A stretch of 64,000 bases of DNA, taken from Nitrospira sp. (GTDB lineage: Bacteria; Nitrospirota; Nitrospiria; Nitrospirales; Nitrospiraceae). The translations under genes were made by a program, and so were the position numbers. This document shows positions 50,732 to 58,723 of the stretch, piece after piece. Position 1 is the first letter of the stretch; each line of letters starts with the position of its first letter. The DNA is taken from positions 21,968 through 85,967 of the forward strand of contig JADYYH010000004.1 in NCBI GenBank assembly GCA_020853775.1. Reading direction: 5' to 3'. The notes beneath the pieces were generated by a model. That model worked only from the letters and a program-made list of their open reading frames with translations, was not told the origin of the DNA and did no database searches.

Positions 50732-50774
50732 CCGGTCGCGCACAAGGCCCTTTCAGCACTGGAGCATACGAACG

Positions 50775-51185
50775 ATGATTGAACAGCCGCCCCGACCGAC
50801 CGTGCCGCCCTGGCTCTATAAATTGTTCACCGGCCATCAATATCCCTACGTGAGACGGCAGGCCAAGTTTGCCAATCGAGACTTCAAACCCGGCGAGGAA
50901 CGTCCGGAACCCACGCGGGAAGCCATCGACGCCAAGTTTTGGGAAATCTATCCGCGGTGTACTGCCAAGATTTTAGAGGAAGTGAAGGCCGGCATGATCG
51001 TGGTGTTCCATGAGCTGGGTGAGTACCCTCCGGGCGAGTATCAGGCGCTGGTGGAGGCGCCCGAAGACTTTCTTGCGGCGAACTACGGGAAAAAGAAAAT
51101 CAAAGTGAATTTTTATGACGGCGATAATTTTGTCTGCACGATCAATTTCAAGGTCGGCGGCTGGACGGGGCACGAACCGGCGTAA
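50775..51185 (+). CDS. Hypothetical protein next to CbbO, 136 aa
   Basis: Not recognised. A cytoplasmic-looking protein without signal peptide or transmembrane helix. It has a basic, aromatic N-terminal half (PPWLYKLFTGHQYPYVRRQAK), a central helix (IDAKFWEIYPRCTAKILEEVK) and a beta-rich C-terminal part containing KKKIKVNFYDGDNFVCTI. It lies 43 bp downstream of the CbbO-like gene on the same strand, so it may be part of that complex or its client pathway; this is inference from position only. Confidence 0.75.
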   Translation: MIEQPPRPTVPPWLYKLFTGHQYPYVRRQAKFANRDFKPGEERPEPTREAIDAKFWEIYPRCTAKILEEVKAGMIVVFHELGEYPPGEYQALVEAPEDFLAANYGKKKIKVNFYDGDNFVCTINFKVGGWTGHEPA

Positions 51186-51257
51186 CGCGTGTAGGGCAGG
51201 TGCGAAGAGGACTTGGCGCTTGAAGCTTCACGTGTCACGCTTCACGAGGTGGGAATA

Positions 51258-52199
51258 ATGGGACGACCAAAGATTACAGTAGTGGGTGCAGGAAATGTCG
51301 GTGGAACGGCCGCCCAGCGGTTGGCAGAGAAGAATGCCTATGATGTCGTGCTGGTCGACATCGTACCGGGGATTCCGCAGGGGAAAGCATTGGATATCAC
51401 CCAAGCCGGTCCCGTCTGCGGATACAGTACCCGCGTGGTCGGAACGAATGGATATGACGAGACGGCCGGGTCGTCCATTGCCGTCATCACCTCGGGAATC
51501 CCGAGAAAGCCGGGCATGAGCCGGGATGAACTCCTCGGCACCAATGCCAAAATCGTCAAGACCGTCGTGCAGGAATTAGTGTCACGTTCACCGAACATCA
51601 TCCTGATCCTGGTGACCAATCCTTTGGATGCCATGGTGCATGTGGCACGACAGGTCAGCGGGCTGCCGAAGTCGCGCGTGCTCGGCATGGCGGGCGTATT
51701 GGATACGGCGCGGCTCCGATCGTTTGTCGCCGAGGAGCTCGACGTGCCGGGGACGGATGTGGAGGCGATGGTGTTGGGTGGTCATGGAGATACCATGGTG
51801 CCGCTGGTTCGCCAAACGACTGTGGCGGGGAAGCCCATCACGGACCGGTTGTCACCGGAGCGGCTCTCAGCCTTGATCAAACGTACGCAGGACGGCGGGG
51901 CTGAAATTGTGGGGCTACTGAAAACCGGCAGCGCCTTTTATGCGCCTTCAGCCGCCGCAGTGGATATGGTTGAGGCGATCATGAAGGATCAGAGGCGTGT
52001 GGTTCCCTGCGCAATGTTGTGCGAGGGGGAGTACGGATTAAAAGATGTCATCGTCGGCGTGCCGGTCATGCTCGGCCGCGGGGGTGGGGAATCTATTGTG
52101 GAATACGATCTGACAGCCGAGGAACGGACGGCGCTACAGGCCTCATCCGATGCGGTGCGGGACCTGTGCGGCGTGGTTGATCGTCTGTTGACGGCATAG
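51258..52199 (+). CDS. mdh: Malate dehydrogenase
   Basis: A 313-residue NAD-dependent malate dehydrogenase of the lactate-dehydrogenase-like type. [13 protein letters not shown] (about residues 9-21) binds [19 protein letters not shown] follows with the acidic residue that selects NAD over NADP. Catalytic and binding residues sit in [16 protein letters not shown] (mobile loop arginines), VTNPLDAM, and [10 protein letters not shown] (catalytic His). The start at 51258 is preceded by GAGGTGGGA; an earlier in-frame codon at 51213 has no such site. The enzyme interconverts malate and oxaloacetate in the (oxidative or reductive) TCA cycle. Confidence 0.95.
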   Translation: MGRPKITVVGAGNVGGTAAQRLAEKNAYDVVLVDIVPGIPQGKALDITQAGPVCGYSTRVVGTNGYDETAGSSIAVITSGIPRKPGMSRDELLGTNAKIVKTVVQELVSRSPNIILILVTNPLDAMVHVARQVSGLPKSRVLGMAGVLDTARLRSFVAEELDVPGTDVEAMVLGGHGDTMVPLVRQTTVAGKPITDRLSPERLSALIKRTQDGGAEIVGLLKTGSAFYAPSAAAVDMVEAIMKDQRRVVPCAMLCEGEYGLKDVIVGVPVMLGRGGGESIVEYDLTAEERTALQASSDAVRDLCGVVDRLLTA

Positions 52200-52235
52200 G
52201 CGGCCGCCACCAAGACCGCGCGGATGGCAGGTTGC

Positions 52236-52265
52236 TTGACAAGGCTCGGCAGCCTGCAGTAGAGA
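52236..52265 (+). promoter_or_regulatory. Probable sigma-70 promoter
   Basis: TTGACA (52236-52241) and TAGAGA (52260-52265) with an 18-bp spacer, 37 bp upstream of the start of the PuuD-like gene. The -35 box is perfect; the -10 box is fair. Confidence 0.6.
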
Positions 52266-52302
52266 ACGTGGTTGGCAGTAAACCGTTACAGTTGGGGGGC
52301 GT

Positions 52303-52890
52303 ATGAAATTTCTCGAGGATCCGTATCAGACATTGGGCGCAGGTGTTGCGCTCGCTGTCGGATTGATAGTCGTCTATCTGGGTGTGGCCGGGGTGGGAGC
52401 GGGCGAGGCCGATTGGTTCGGTCTGGTTGTCCGCTGGGTCCACTTTTTGGCGGGTATCACCTGGATCGGACTGTTGTATTTCTTTAACCTGATCAATGCG
52501 GGTTTTCTCAAGAGCCTGGATGGGCCGACAAAGAACATCGTGATTCCGAAGCTGATGCCTGCGGCGCTGAACTGGTTCCGCCATGGCGCCACGGTCACCG
52601 TGCTTGCGGGTATCGTGCTCTATGGTTACCTCTATGCGAAGGGGGGAACCGGGGCGATTGCGCTCGGGATCGGTGGGCTTCTTGGCATCATCATGATGGG
52701 GAACGTGCACGGCATCATTTGGCCGAATCAGAAGAAAGTGATTGCCGCGGTAGCCGCGGCCGCACAGGGTACGCCGGCTCCGCCGGAGATGGCTCAGTGG
52801 GGCAAAACCGCCCTGTATGCGTCGCGGATCAACTTCCTGTTGTCCATCCCGATGCTGTTCTTCATGGGTGCGGGAAGCCATTTGAAGTAG
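52303..52890 (+). CDS. PuuD-like (urate-oxidase N-terminal) membrane protein
   Basis: A 195-residue integral membrane protein with about five helices. The motif RWVHFLAGITWIGLLYFFNLIN (positions about 45-65, given here in part) is the characteristic signature of the membrane region of PuuD-type urate hydroxylases, and related stand-alone membrane proteins. The usual C-terminal cytochrome c domain of PuuD is absent, and no CxxCH is present. Histidines in RWVH, WFRHGA and NVHGIIWP could bind haem. The role is therefore unclear: a membrane cytochrome-like partner or electron carrier. A strong terminator follows. Confidence 0.78.
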   Translation: MKFLEDPYQTLGAGVALAVGLIVVYLGVAGVGAGEADWFGLVVRWVHFLAGITWIGLLYFFNLINAGFLKSLDGPTKNIVIPKLMPAALNWFRHGATVTVLAGIVLYGYLYAKGGTGAIALGIGGLLGIIMMGNVHGIIWPNQKKVIAAVAAAAQGTPAPPEMAQWGKTALYASRINFLLSIPMLFFMGAGSHLK

Positions 52891-52911
52891 CGATACGTAT
52901 AGTCAGAGTGA

Positions 52912-52951
52912 GGGGGATTGGTCATCCGAGCGGATGATCAGTCCCCTTTTT
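52912..52951 (+). terminator. Rho-independent terminator
   Basis: GGGGATTGGTCATCC (52913-52927) pairs with GGATGATCAGTCCCC (52932-52946), all positions pairing if two G-U wobbles are allowed, with a GAGC loop and five T (52947-52951). It ends the PuuD-like transcript. Confidence 0.9.
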
Positions 52952-53069
52952 CATGCGCTCACTCGTAATGAGCGTGATCGGCCGCTTGTCGGCGAGGCTT
53001 TGGGCTGAGTTGCCGTAGGTCCATCAGCCCTAACTGATTGAGATTGAGGCCTAATCAGGCGAACGTGGC

Positions 53070-53099
53070 TTGACGGCTCGCAAAGTGCAGCCGTATAGT
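53070..53099 (+). promoter_or_regulatory. Sigma-70 promoter of the nuoF-ferredoxin operon
   Basis: TTGACG (53070-53075) and TATAGT (53094-53099) are separated by 18 bp and lie 45 bp before the GTG start of the NuoF gene. Both boxes match consensus at five of six positions. Confidence 0.75.
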
Positions 53100-53115
53100 A
53101 GCTACCTGCTAACCT

Positions 53116-53130
53116 GGGGGTGTAACCCCC
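53116..53130 (+). promoter_or_regulatory. Leader hairpin just before the nuoF ribosome site
   Basis: GGGGG (53116-53120) and CCCCC (53126-53130) form a 5-bp GC-only stem with a TGTAA loop, ending one base before the GAAAGGGA ribosome site. It would lie in the short untranslated leader and could limit access of the ribosome. Confidence 0.5.
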
Positions 53131-53143
53131 GAAAGGGAACAAC

Positions 53144-54445
53144 GTGACCCTACCTCAACCACGGGTATTGCAGAAACTTGATGGGGCGCCCTGGGAAATC
53201 GACCCCTACCTCAAGACCGGCGGCTACGACGCCTGGCGAAAGTGCCTGAAGGAGCTCACGCCGGCAGATGTGGTCGGCGAGATCAAGAAGGCCGGTCTGC
53301 GCGGGCGGGGCGGAGCAGGGTTTCCAACCGGCATCAAGTGGGACAAGGTCCTCAACCATCGTGTGCCGGAACGATACTTTGTATGCAATGCCGGTGAGCA
53401 TGAGCCGGGAACCTTCAAGGACCGTCACCTCCTCAAGCATATCCCGCATCAGTTGATTGAGGGCTGCCTGATCGCCTCCCGCACGGTCAATGCGAAGGCC
53501 TCCTATATCTACGTCAACCATGAGTACGAAGAAGAAGAAGCGAATCTAAGAAAAGCCATTGCCCAGGCGCGGGAACGCGGTCTGTTGGGAAAAAATATTC
53601 TCGGTACGGGTGTAGATTTGGAGCTGGAGGTGTTTTCCGGTCACGGCAGTTATGTCGCCGGAGAAGAGACGGCGATGTTGGAATCGATGCAGGGGCGTCC
53701 AGCGATGCCGCGGCAGAAACCGCCGTTTTATCCCACCGATTTCGGTTTGTACGGGAAGCCGACGTTGGTGAACAACGTCGAAACCTTGTGCAACATCCCG
53801 CAGATTTTGAAAAATGGGGCGGCATGGTTCACGCAGGTGGGGACGGAGAAGTGTCCGGGTACCATGCTCTTCTCGCTCAGCGGTTCCGTCAATCGGCCCG
53901 GCGTGTATGAAATGCCGATGGGCGTGACCATCAGGGATCTCATTGAGACGTGCGGCGGGGGCGTTCCCAACGGCCGCAAGATCAAGGCGGTGTTTCCCGG
54001 AGGACCTGCGTTCTCGATGATGACCGCTGACCAACTGGACCTGCCGATGGATTTTGATTCGCTCAAGAAGGCCGGGACCGGGCTGGGTTCGGCCGGGACC
54101 ATTGTCATTGATGATGCCACCTGCATGGTGGCGGCGACCCTCAAGTATTCGAACTTTTTCAAGGGTGAAAGTTGCGGACAATGTCCTCCTTGCCGAATGG
54201 GCACGATCAATCTGGCTACGCTGGTTGAGAAGATTGAGCGAGGCGAAGGTAGCCAAAAGGATCTGGACTCCCTCCTGCAGCTGTGCGGTTTCGTGAAGGG
54301 AACGGGGTATTGCACCCTCATCACCGGTGCGGCGGTACTGGTGCAAAGCAGCCTGCGGTTATTCCAGCATGAATTCGAAGAACATATTCGAATGCACCGC
54401 TGTCCGTTTCAGCCGGCGCAGACTGAGACCGGCGCGAAGGCATAG
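53144..54445 (+). CDS. nuoF: NuoF-like NADH-binding, FMN/[4Fe-4S] subunit
   Basis: A 433-residue homologue of the NADH-oxidising subunit of complex I. RGRGGAGFPTG (residues 53-63) binds FMN, the NADH site follows, and the [4Fe-4S] ligands are Cys344, Cys347, Cys350 (CGQCPPC) and Cys390. The FMN-adjacent motif that in most homologues reads NADE-x-EPGT-x-KDR is here NAGEHEPGTFKDR: the Asp is replaced by Gly84. No nuoE or other nuo genes are nearby; instead a [2Fe-2S] ferredoxin follows 12 bp downstream. Start is GTG with AAAGGGA upstream. It may couple NAD(H) to ferredoxin rather than to quinone. Confidence 0.88.
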   Translation: MTLPQPRVLQKLDGAPWEIDPYLKTGGYDAWRKCLKELTPADVVGEIKKAGLRGRGGAGFPTGIKWDKVLNHRVPERYFVCNAGEHEPGTFKDRHLLKHIPHQLIEGCLIASRTVNAKASYIYVNHEYEEEEANLRKAIAQARERGLLGKNILGTGVDLELEVFSGHGSYVAGEETAMLESMQGRPAMPRQKPPFYPTDFGLYGKPTLVNNVETLCNIPQILKNGAAWFTQVGTEKCPGTMLFSLSGSVNRPGVYEMPMGVTIRDLIETCGGGVPNGRKIKAVFPGGPAFSMMTADQLDLPMDFDSLKKAGTGLGSAGTIVIDDATCMVAATLKYSNFFKGESCGQCPPCRMGTINLATLVEKIERGEGSQKDLDSLLQLCGFVKGTGYCTLITGAAVLVQSSLRLFQHEFEEHIRMHRCPFQPAQTETGAKA

Positions 54446-54457
54446 AGGAGACGGCGC

Positions 54458-54814
54458 ATGCCGCGTGTGAGTTTTCTCCATCCGGAGGGGCGCAGTGGAG
54501 AGGTGGATTCGAACCTGACCTTGCTGGAAGCGGCCAAGGCACTTGGTTTTGCGCTTAATCACGACTGTGGGGGGAACGCGTCCTGTACGACCTGCCGCGT
54601 CGAAGTGCAGATGGGCGGGGAGAACCTTTCCGAAATTGATTTCGACGAGCAGGATCTCCTGGATCGTGAAGCCCTTTCTGAGCCGTGGCACCGGCTTGGC
54701 TGTCAGGCAAAGGTATTGGGCGATGTGGTGGTTCGTGTTCCAGAAACCAAATGGGTGCAACCTGCCTCAGCGTCGTGCAGCCAGTTTGGGAAAAAAGGGG
54801 CCAGGCTTCCGTAA
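54458..54814 (+). CDS. [2Fe-2S] ferredoxin
   Basis: A 118-residue adrenodoxin- or Isc-type ferredoxin. Cluster ligands are Cys37, Cys43 and Cys46 (CGGNASCTTC) and Cys82 (HRLGCQAKV). The fold is that of the beta-grasp ferredoxins, with VSFLHPEGRSGEVD at the start. The C-terminal 20 residues (SASCSQFGKKGARLP) are extra. With its 12-bp spacing after the NuoF gene it is the probable redox partner of that protein. Confidence 0.92.
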   Translation: MPRVSFLHPEGRSGEVDSNLTLLEAAKALGFALNHDCGGNASCTTCRVEVQMGGENLSEIDFDEQDLLDREALSEPWHRLGCQAKVLGDVVVRVPETKWVQPASASCSQFGKKGARLP

Positions 54815-54878
54815 GTTCCCGCGAGATGGTAAAGTAATTTAACGTGCCGAACACGCAGACCAGAAGGAGGACCAACGA

Positions 54879-55199
54879 ATGGTAACGATTACGCAATTGG
54901 CAGAGCAGAAGATAAAAGAATTGATGACCGAGGAAAAAGATGTGGTCGGTCTGAGGATTTATGTTCGTGGCGGTGGGTGCCACGGGTATCAGTATGGCAT
55001 GGCCTTCGAATCAAAAATGGCCGATGACGATACGGTCATCGAAAAAGGTGATGTGAAGGTCATCATGGATTCTCAAAGTGCTCCGCTGTTGCAAGGTGCG
55101 GAAGTCGATTATGTTGATAGCTTGCAAGGGTCCGGCTTTTCGATCAAGAATCCGCAAGCCAAGACCACCTGTGGCTGCGGCAGTTCCTTCAGTGCATAA
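54879..55199 (+). CDS. IscA/ErpA-type iron-sulfur carrier
   Basis: A 106-residue A-type carrier. The three conserved cysteines are Cys34 in GGGCHGYQYGM and Cys98 and Cys100 in TTCGCGSSF. Such proteins accept [2Fe-2S] or [4Fe-4S] clusters from scaffolds and deliver them to client enzymes. It follows the ferredoxin gene by 64 bp and has a GGAGGA ribosome site. Here it may load clusters on the NuoF-ferredoxin pair. Confidence 0.93.
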   Translation: MVTITQLAEQKIKELMTEEKDVVGLRIYVRGGGCHGYQYGMAFESKMADDDTVIEKGDVKVIMDSQSAPLLQGAEVDYVDSLQGSGFSIKNPQAKTTCGCGSSFSA

Positions 55200-55204
55200 G
55201 AGCC

Positions 55205-55307
55205 TTCCGGTTGTATTCAACCGGAGCGCAGATTGTTTTGGTGAGTGACGGATCAGGCCGGGAGTGGCTCCCTCTCTAACGGGTAGCTCTCCCGGCTTGT
55301 TCGTTTT
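55205..55307 (+). terminator. Tandem hairpins ending the iron-sulfur operon
   Basis: A first hairpin CCGGTTG-TATT-CAACCGG (55207-55224) directly follows the stop codon. A second, GCCGGGAG (55257-55264) with CTCCCGGC (55289-55296), has a 24-base loop and is followed by TTGTTCGTTTT. Together they make a convincing terminator region before the PTPS gene. Confidence 0.75.
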
Positions 55308-55333
55308 GATGATTGTTGTGGAGAGTCATCTGG

Positions 55334-55783
55334 ATGTCTGAGGCCACCATTACGCGCCGCTATCGTTTCTGCGCCGCACATCGTTTGCACACCGATCAGT
55401 TATCGTCCGACGAAAATTGGGCTACGTTCGGCAAGTGCAACAATCCCAATGGACATGGGCATAACTATGTGGTGTTCGTGTCAGTGAGGGGTGACATGGA
55501 CCCGCGGACCCATCAGGTGGTGGACCTGTCCCAACTCGATGACGTGGTTCAGCGAATTGTGGTGCGACGCTTCGATCATCAGGATTTGAACAAGGATCCG
55601 GAGTTTGCGATGCAAACGACCACCGGAGAGAATCTGGTCTTGCTCATTTGGGATCTTTTGGTCAACGAAGTCCCGGGGGGGCGTCTCGTGAAAGTGGGTA
55701 TGATTGAGACGCGAGACAACTATTTCGAATATTCCGGATCCGCGAAGCAGGTGCGGAGAGAAGATGGAGTGAGGCATGGCTAA
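55334..55783 (+). CDS. 6-pyruvoyl-tetrahydropterin synthase / QueD family
   Basis: A 149-residue member of the PTPS/QueD family. Zinc ligands are the His of AAHRLH and the two of NGHGHNY; the catalytic Cys lies in [14 protein letters not shown], the form known in classical (eukaryotic-type) PTPS rather than the shorter bacterial QueD form. RFDHQDLN and [14 protein letters not shown] complete the signature. The enzyme works on 7,8-dihydroneopterin triphosphate. The folE gene overlaps its 3' end by 8 bp, so both are co-translated and act in one pterin pathway. Confidence 0.88.
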   Translation: MSEATITRRYRFCAAHRLHTDQLSSDENWATFGKCNNPNGHGHNYVVFVSVRGDMDPRTHQVVDLSQLDDVVQRIVVRRFDHQDLNKDPEFAMQTTTGENLVLLIWDLLVNEVPGGRLVKVGMIETRDNYFEYSGSAKQVRREDGVRHG

Positions 55784-56411
55784 AGTAGTTTCGGGGTCCC
55801 GCGCCAGACGGTCGCGTGTCACTGCGACGCCCACCGCCGAGGACCCGATCGAAGGGCTGATGACGAAGCTTTTGCTCGAGTTGGGGGAAGAGCCGAGCCG
55901 TAATGGTCTGTTGAACACGCCCAAACGTGTCGCGAAAGCCATGCGGTTTATGACCCAAGGCTATCGTCAGGACATCGATCACTTGCTTAATGGCGCTCTC
56001 TTTCCCATCGAGTACGATGAAATGGTGATCGTGAAAGATATCGATTTCTTCAGCATGTGCGAGCACCATTTGTTACCGTTTTTCGGCAAGTGCCATGTGG
56101 GGTATCTGCCGAACAAGAAGGTCGTCGGACTCAGTAAGATTCCGCGGGTGGTCGATGCCTTCAGCCGGCGCCTCCAGGTGCAGGAACGTCTCACGCTTCA
56201 AATTGCAGAAACGCTCAAGAAAAAGCTCAACGCCCATGGTGTGGCCGTAGTCATGGAAGCGCGGCATCTCTGCATGATGATGCGCGGGGTCGAAAAGCAA
56301 AACACCGTCGCCGTGAGCAGTTCCATGCTGGGGGTATTCCGCACTCAACAGCAAACCCGAGAAGAATTTCTCAAGCTGATTCGTGGCAGCAGCGTCAAAG
56401 ACGGAGGCTAG
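55776..56411 (+). CDS. folE: GTP cyclohydrolase I
   Basis: A 211-residue GTP cyclohydrolase I. The zinc site is formed by MCEHHLLPF (Cys and His) and HLCMMMRG (second Cys); RVGYLPN-like [15 protein letters not shown] and RLQVQERLT are strongly conserved. It converts GTP to 7,8-dihydroneopterin triphosphate, the first step of tetrahydrofolate and, with the PTPS overlapping just upstream, of tetrahydropterin or queuosine synthesis. The N-terminal 25 residues (rich in Arg, Ser, Thr) are a non-conserved extension. Confidence 0.95.
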   Translation: MAKVVSGSRARRSRVTATPTAEDPIEGLMTKLLLELGEEPSRNGLLNTPKRVAKAMRFMTQGYRQDIDHLLNGALFPIEYDEMVIVKDIDFFSMCEHHLLPFFGKCHVGYLPNKKVVGLSKIPRVVDAFSRRLQVQERLTLQIAETLKKKLNAHGVAVVMEARHLCMMMRGVEKQNTVAVSSSMLGVFRTQQQTREEFLKLIRGSSVKDGG

Positions 56412-56425
56412 ATTTTCTCGCCGGT

Positions 56426-57217
56426 TTACCGTAGCCCCTCGACGAATCCTCGCAATAGATCGTTAAATAGCTCAGGTTGTTCGCAATTGCTCAGGTGTCC
56501 GGCGGCTGGAATGATGGCCAGCCGGGCATGCGGTATGTGGCTGGCCATCAATTGGGCGTCGACGAGCGGCGTCGTATGATCCTCATCTCCGATCACGACG
56601 AGGGTCGAGCAGAGAATGGCCGGCAGGTGGGCGACGGAGTCGGGTCGTGCCGCCATCGCCATCAAGTCGACGACAATTCCGCTGACCGGGTTCTGTTGAA
56701 TAGTTCCGCGAATGCGATTCACCAGTTCGGGTTTGCTCTTCAGCGACGTGGCGCCAAGCAACTTCGGCAGCATGGTATTTGCGACCGCTTCGGTGCCTTG
56801 CGTATACGCGGTTTGCGCGAGATGAAAGCGACCGGTCCGTCCGTCTGGACTATCCGCCTGGGCTCGAGTATCGGCGAGGACCAGTCCAAGCAATCGATTG
56901 CCGTAGGTTCGCGAAAATGCCAGGCTGACGTATCCTCCCATGGAGAGTCCCACCAAGACCGCCTGCGGAATATTCAGATGGTCGAGCAGTGCGGCCACGT
57001 CGTCGGCATATTGATCGAGCGAAAAAGACCAAAGCGGGGCATCCGATTCACCATGTCCGCGAAGATCGATTGCGATGGTTCTAAATTGTGTCGATAGCGC
57101 GCTGACTTGTGGCGCCCACATTGAGCGATTCAACGGGAAGGCGTGCAGAAATACGATGGGAAGGCCTGCGCCCTTGTCGTCATACGCCAATCGAATATCC
57201 TGTGTCTCAAAAAACAT
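56426..57217 (-). CDS. Alpha/beta hydrolase
   Basis: A 263-residue alpha/beta-hydrolase fold enzyme. IVFLHAFPLNRSMW (oxyanion side), the nucleophile Ser in GLSMGGYVS, the acidic residue in VVIGDEDHTTP and the catalytic His in AGHLSNCE form the triad. The closest functional guesses are 3-oxoadipate enol-lactonase- or esterase-type hydrolases. ATG at 57217 follows GGGGTGA; it is divergent from the RarA gene. Confidence 0.88.
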   Translation of the reverse strand: MFFETQDIRLAYDDKGAGLPIVFLHAFPLNRSMWAPQVSALSTQFRTIAIDLRGHGESDAPLWSFSLDQYADDVAALLDHLNIPQAVLVGLSMGGYVSLAFSRTYGNRLLGLVLADTRAQADSPDGRTGRFHLAQTAYTQGTEAVANTMLPKLLGATSLKSKPELVNRIRGTIQQNPVSGIVVDLMAMAARPDSVAHLPAILCSTLVVIGDEDHTTPLVDAQLMASHIPHARLAIIPAAGHLSNCEQPELFNDLLRGFVEGLR

Positions 57218-57359
57218 CGGTTCACCCCGAAAGAAAAGATGCTGGATGGGTGGTAGCATTGCCAAGGCCGAGAATCAAGAGGAGGGTTGTACCGACACAC
57301 CAGTTTGCGGTGTTTCCGTGGCGACGTATAGAATGCAGAAGGCTTTGCACCTGAGAGCA

Positions 57360-58682
57360 ATGATGCCCGCTCACGATTCTACCGGCGATCTATTCGCTTC
57401 ATCCCCACCTGCCCGGTCGGCAGCGACTTCCGAGAGGGTTCCCCTGGCTGAGCGCCTGCGGCCTCGAAGTTTCGATGATCTCGTCGGTCAAGACGAGGTC
57501 GTAGGGCCTGGGCGTCCATTGCGAAAGGCGATCGAACAGGATCGGCTGTCTTCCGTGATCTTCTGGGGCCCTCCGGGTTGCGGAAAAACCACGTTGGCCA
57601 GCTTGGTCGCCCAGTATACGAAATCGCAATTTGTGCCGTTCTCGGCCGTCACCGGTGGTATCCCGGAACTGCGCGAGATCATCAAAGCTGCGGAGCAGCG
57701 GCGAGCCAGAGGAATGGCGACCATTCTCTTCGTCGACGAGATTCATCGGTTCAACAAGGCGCAGCAAGACGCGTTTCTTCCGCATGTTGAGCGGGGAACG
57801 GTGGTATTGATCGGCGCGACGACGGAGAATCCCTCCTTTGAACTCATCGCCCCGTTGCTCTCACGCTCACTCGTGATCGTGCTCCATCCGCTGACAACCG
57901 ATGCCCTTGGCTCGATTCTGGATCGTGCGGTGGCCGATACCGAGCGCGGCCTGGGCTCACTTCGGCTGACGATACATCCTGCTGCGCGAGACCGCTTGAT
58001 TGCGTTTGGAAATGGTGACGCGAGAAGTCTCTTGACGACGCTGGAATTCGTCGCCGGCCAGGTGCCGGTGGGGCCGGATGGACGCCGGATGCTCGATGAG
58101 CAGGTGCTGGAGTCTGCGCTGGTCAAAAAAAGCCTGCGGTACGACAAGGGCGGAGAAGAGCATCACAATCTGATTTCGGCCTACATCAAAAGCCTGCGTG
58201 ATTCCGATCCGGATGGGGCGCTCTATTGGCTTGCGCGGATGCTGGAGGGAGGGGAGACCCCACGATTTATCGCGCGGCGCATGGTGATTTTCGCCTCTGA
58301 AGACATCGGTAATGCCGAACCGCAGGCGCTGGTCCTGGCCAATGCCGTGGCGCAGGCGGTGGAATTTATTGGGCTGCCCGAGGCCCAGATCACGTTGGCT
58401 CATGGCACGACCTATCTGGCCTCGCGGCCAAAGGACAATGCCTCCTATGTGGGCCTGCAAGAGGCTCTTCGTGATGCGCGGCAACATGGCAACCTGGGTG
58501 TGCCGTTGCACCTCCGCAATGCCGTGACCTCACTCATGAAGGATATCGGGTATGGCAAGGGATACCGGTATGTACACGATGATCCGAGGGCCAAATCCGA
58601 GCAAGGCCACCTCCCAGAGCCGCTGAAAGGCGCGCGGTATTACCGCCCCCGCACGCCCCCAGGTGATGAAGAAAGGGGCTAG
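57360..58682 (+). CDS. rarA: RarA/MgsA-type AAA+ ATPase
   Basis: A 440-residue replication-associated recombination protein A. Residues about 28-60 hold the RarA signature LAERLRPRSFDDLVGQDEVVGPG, Walker A is GPPGCGKT (about residues 72-79), Walker B is FVDEIHRFNK, and sensor residues lie in GATTENPSFEL. The C-terminal tetramerisation domain includes HHNLISAYIKSLRDSDPDGALYWLARML. RarA works at stalled forks with single-stranded DNA-binding protein. Starts at ATG 57360 or 57363. Confidence 0.95.
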   Translation: MMPAHDSTGDLFASSPPARSAATSERVPLAERLRPRSFDDLVGQDEVVGPGRPLRKAIEQDRLSSVIFWGPPGCGKTTLASLVAQYTKSQFVPFSAVTGGIPELREIIKAAEQRRARGMATILFVDEIHRFNKAQQDAFLPHVERGTVVLIGATTENPSFELIAPLLSRSLVIVLHPLTTDALGSILDRAVADTERGLGSLRLTIHPAARDRLIAFGNGDARSLLTTLEFVAGQVPVGPDGRRMLDEQVLESALVKKSLRYDKGGEEHHNLISAYIKSLRDSDPDGALYWLARMLEGGETPRFIARRMVIFASEDIGNAEPQALVLANAVAQAVEFIGLPEAQITLAHGTTYLASRPKDNASYVGLQEALRDARQHGNLGVPLHLRNAVTSLMKDIGYGKGYRYVHDDPRAKSEQGHLPEPLKGARYYRPRTPPGDEERG

Positions 58683-58723
58683 ACAAACCTGGTTATACGG
58701 TTATACTTAGCACCGAGGTCCCT

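Noticed and set aside
53144..54445. Complex I (nuo) operon
   Set aside because: Only a NuoF homologue is present; the neighbours are a ferredoxin and an A-type carrier.
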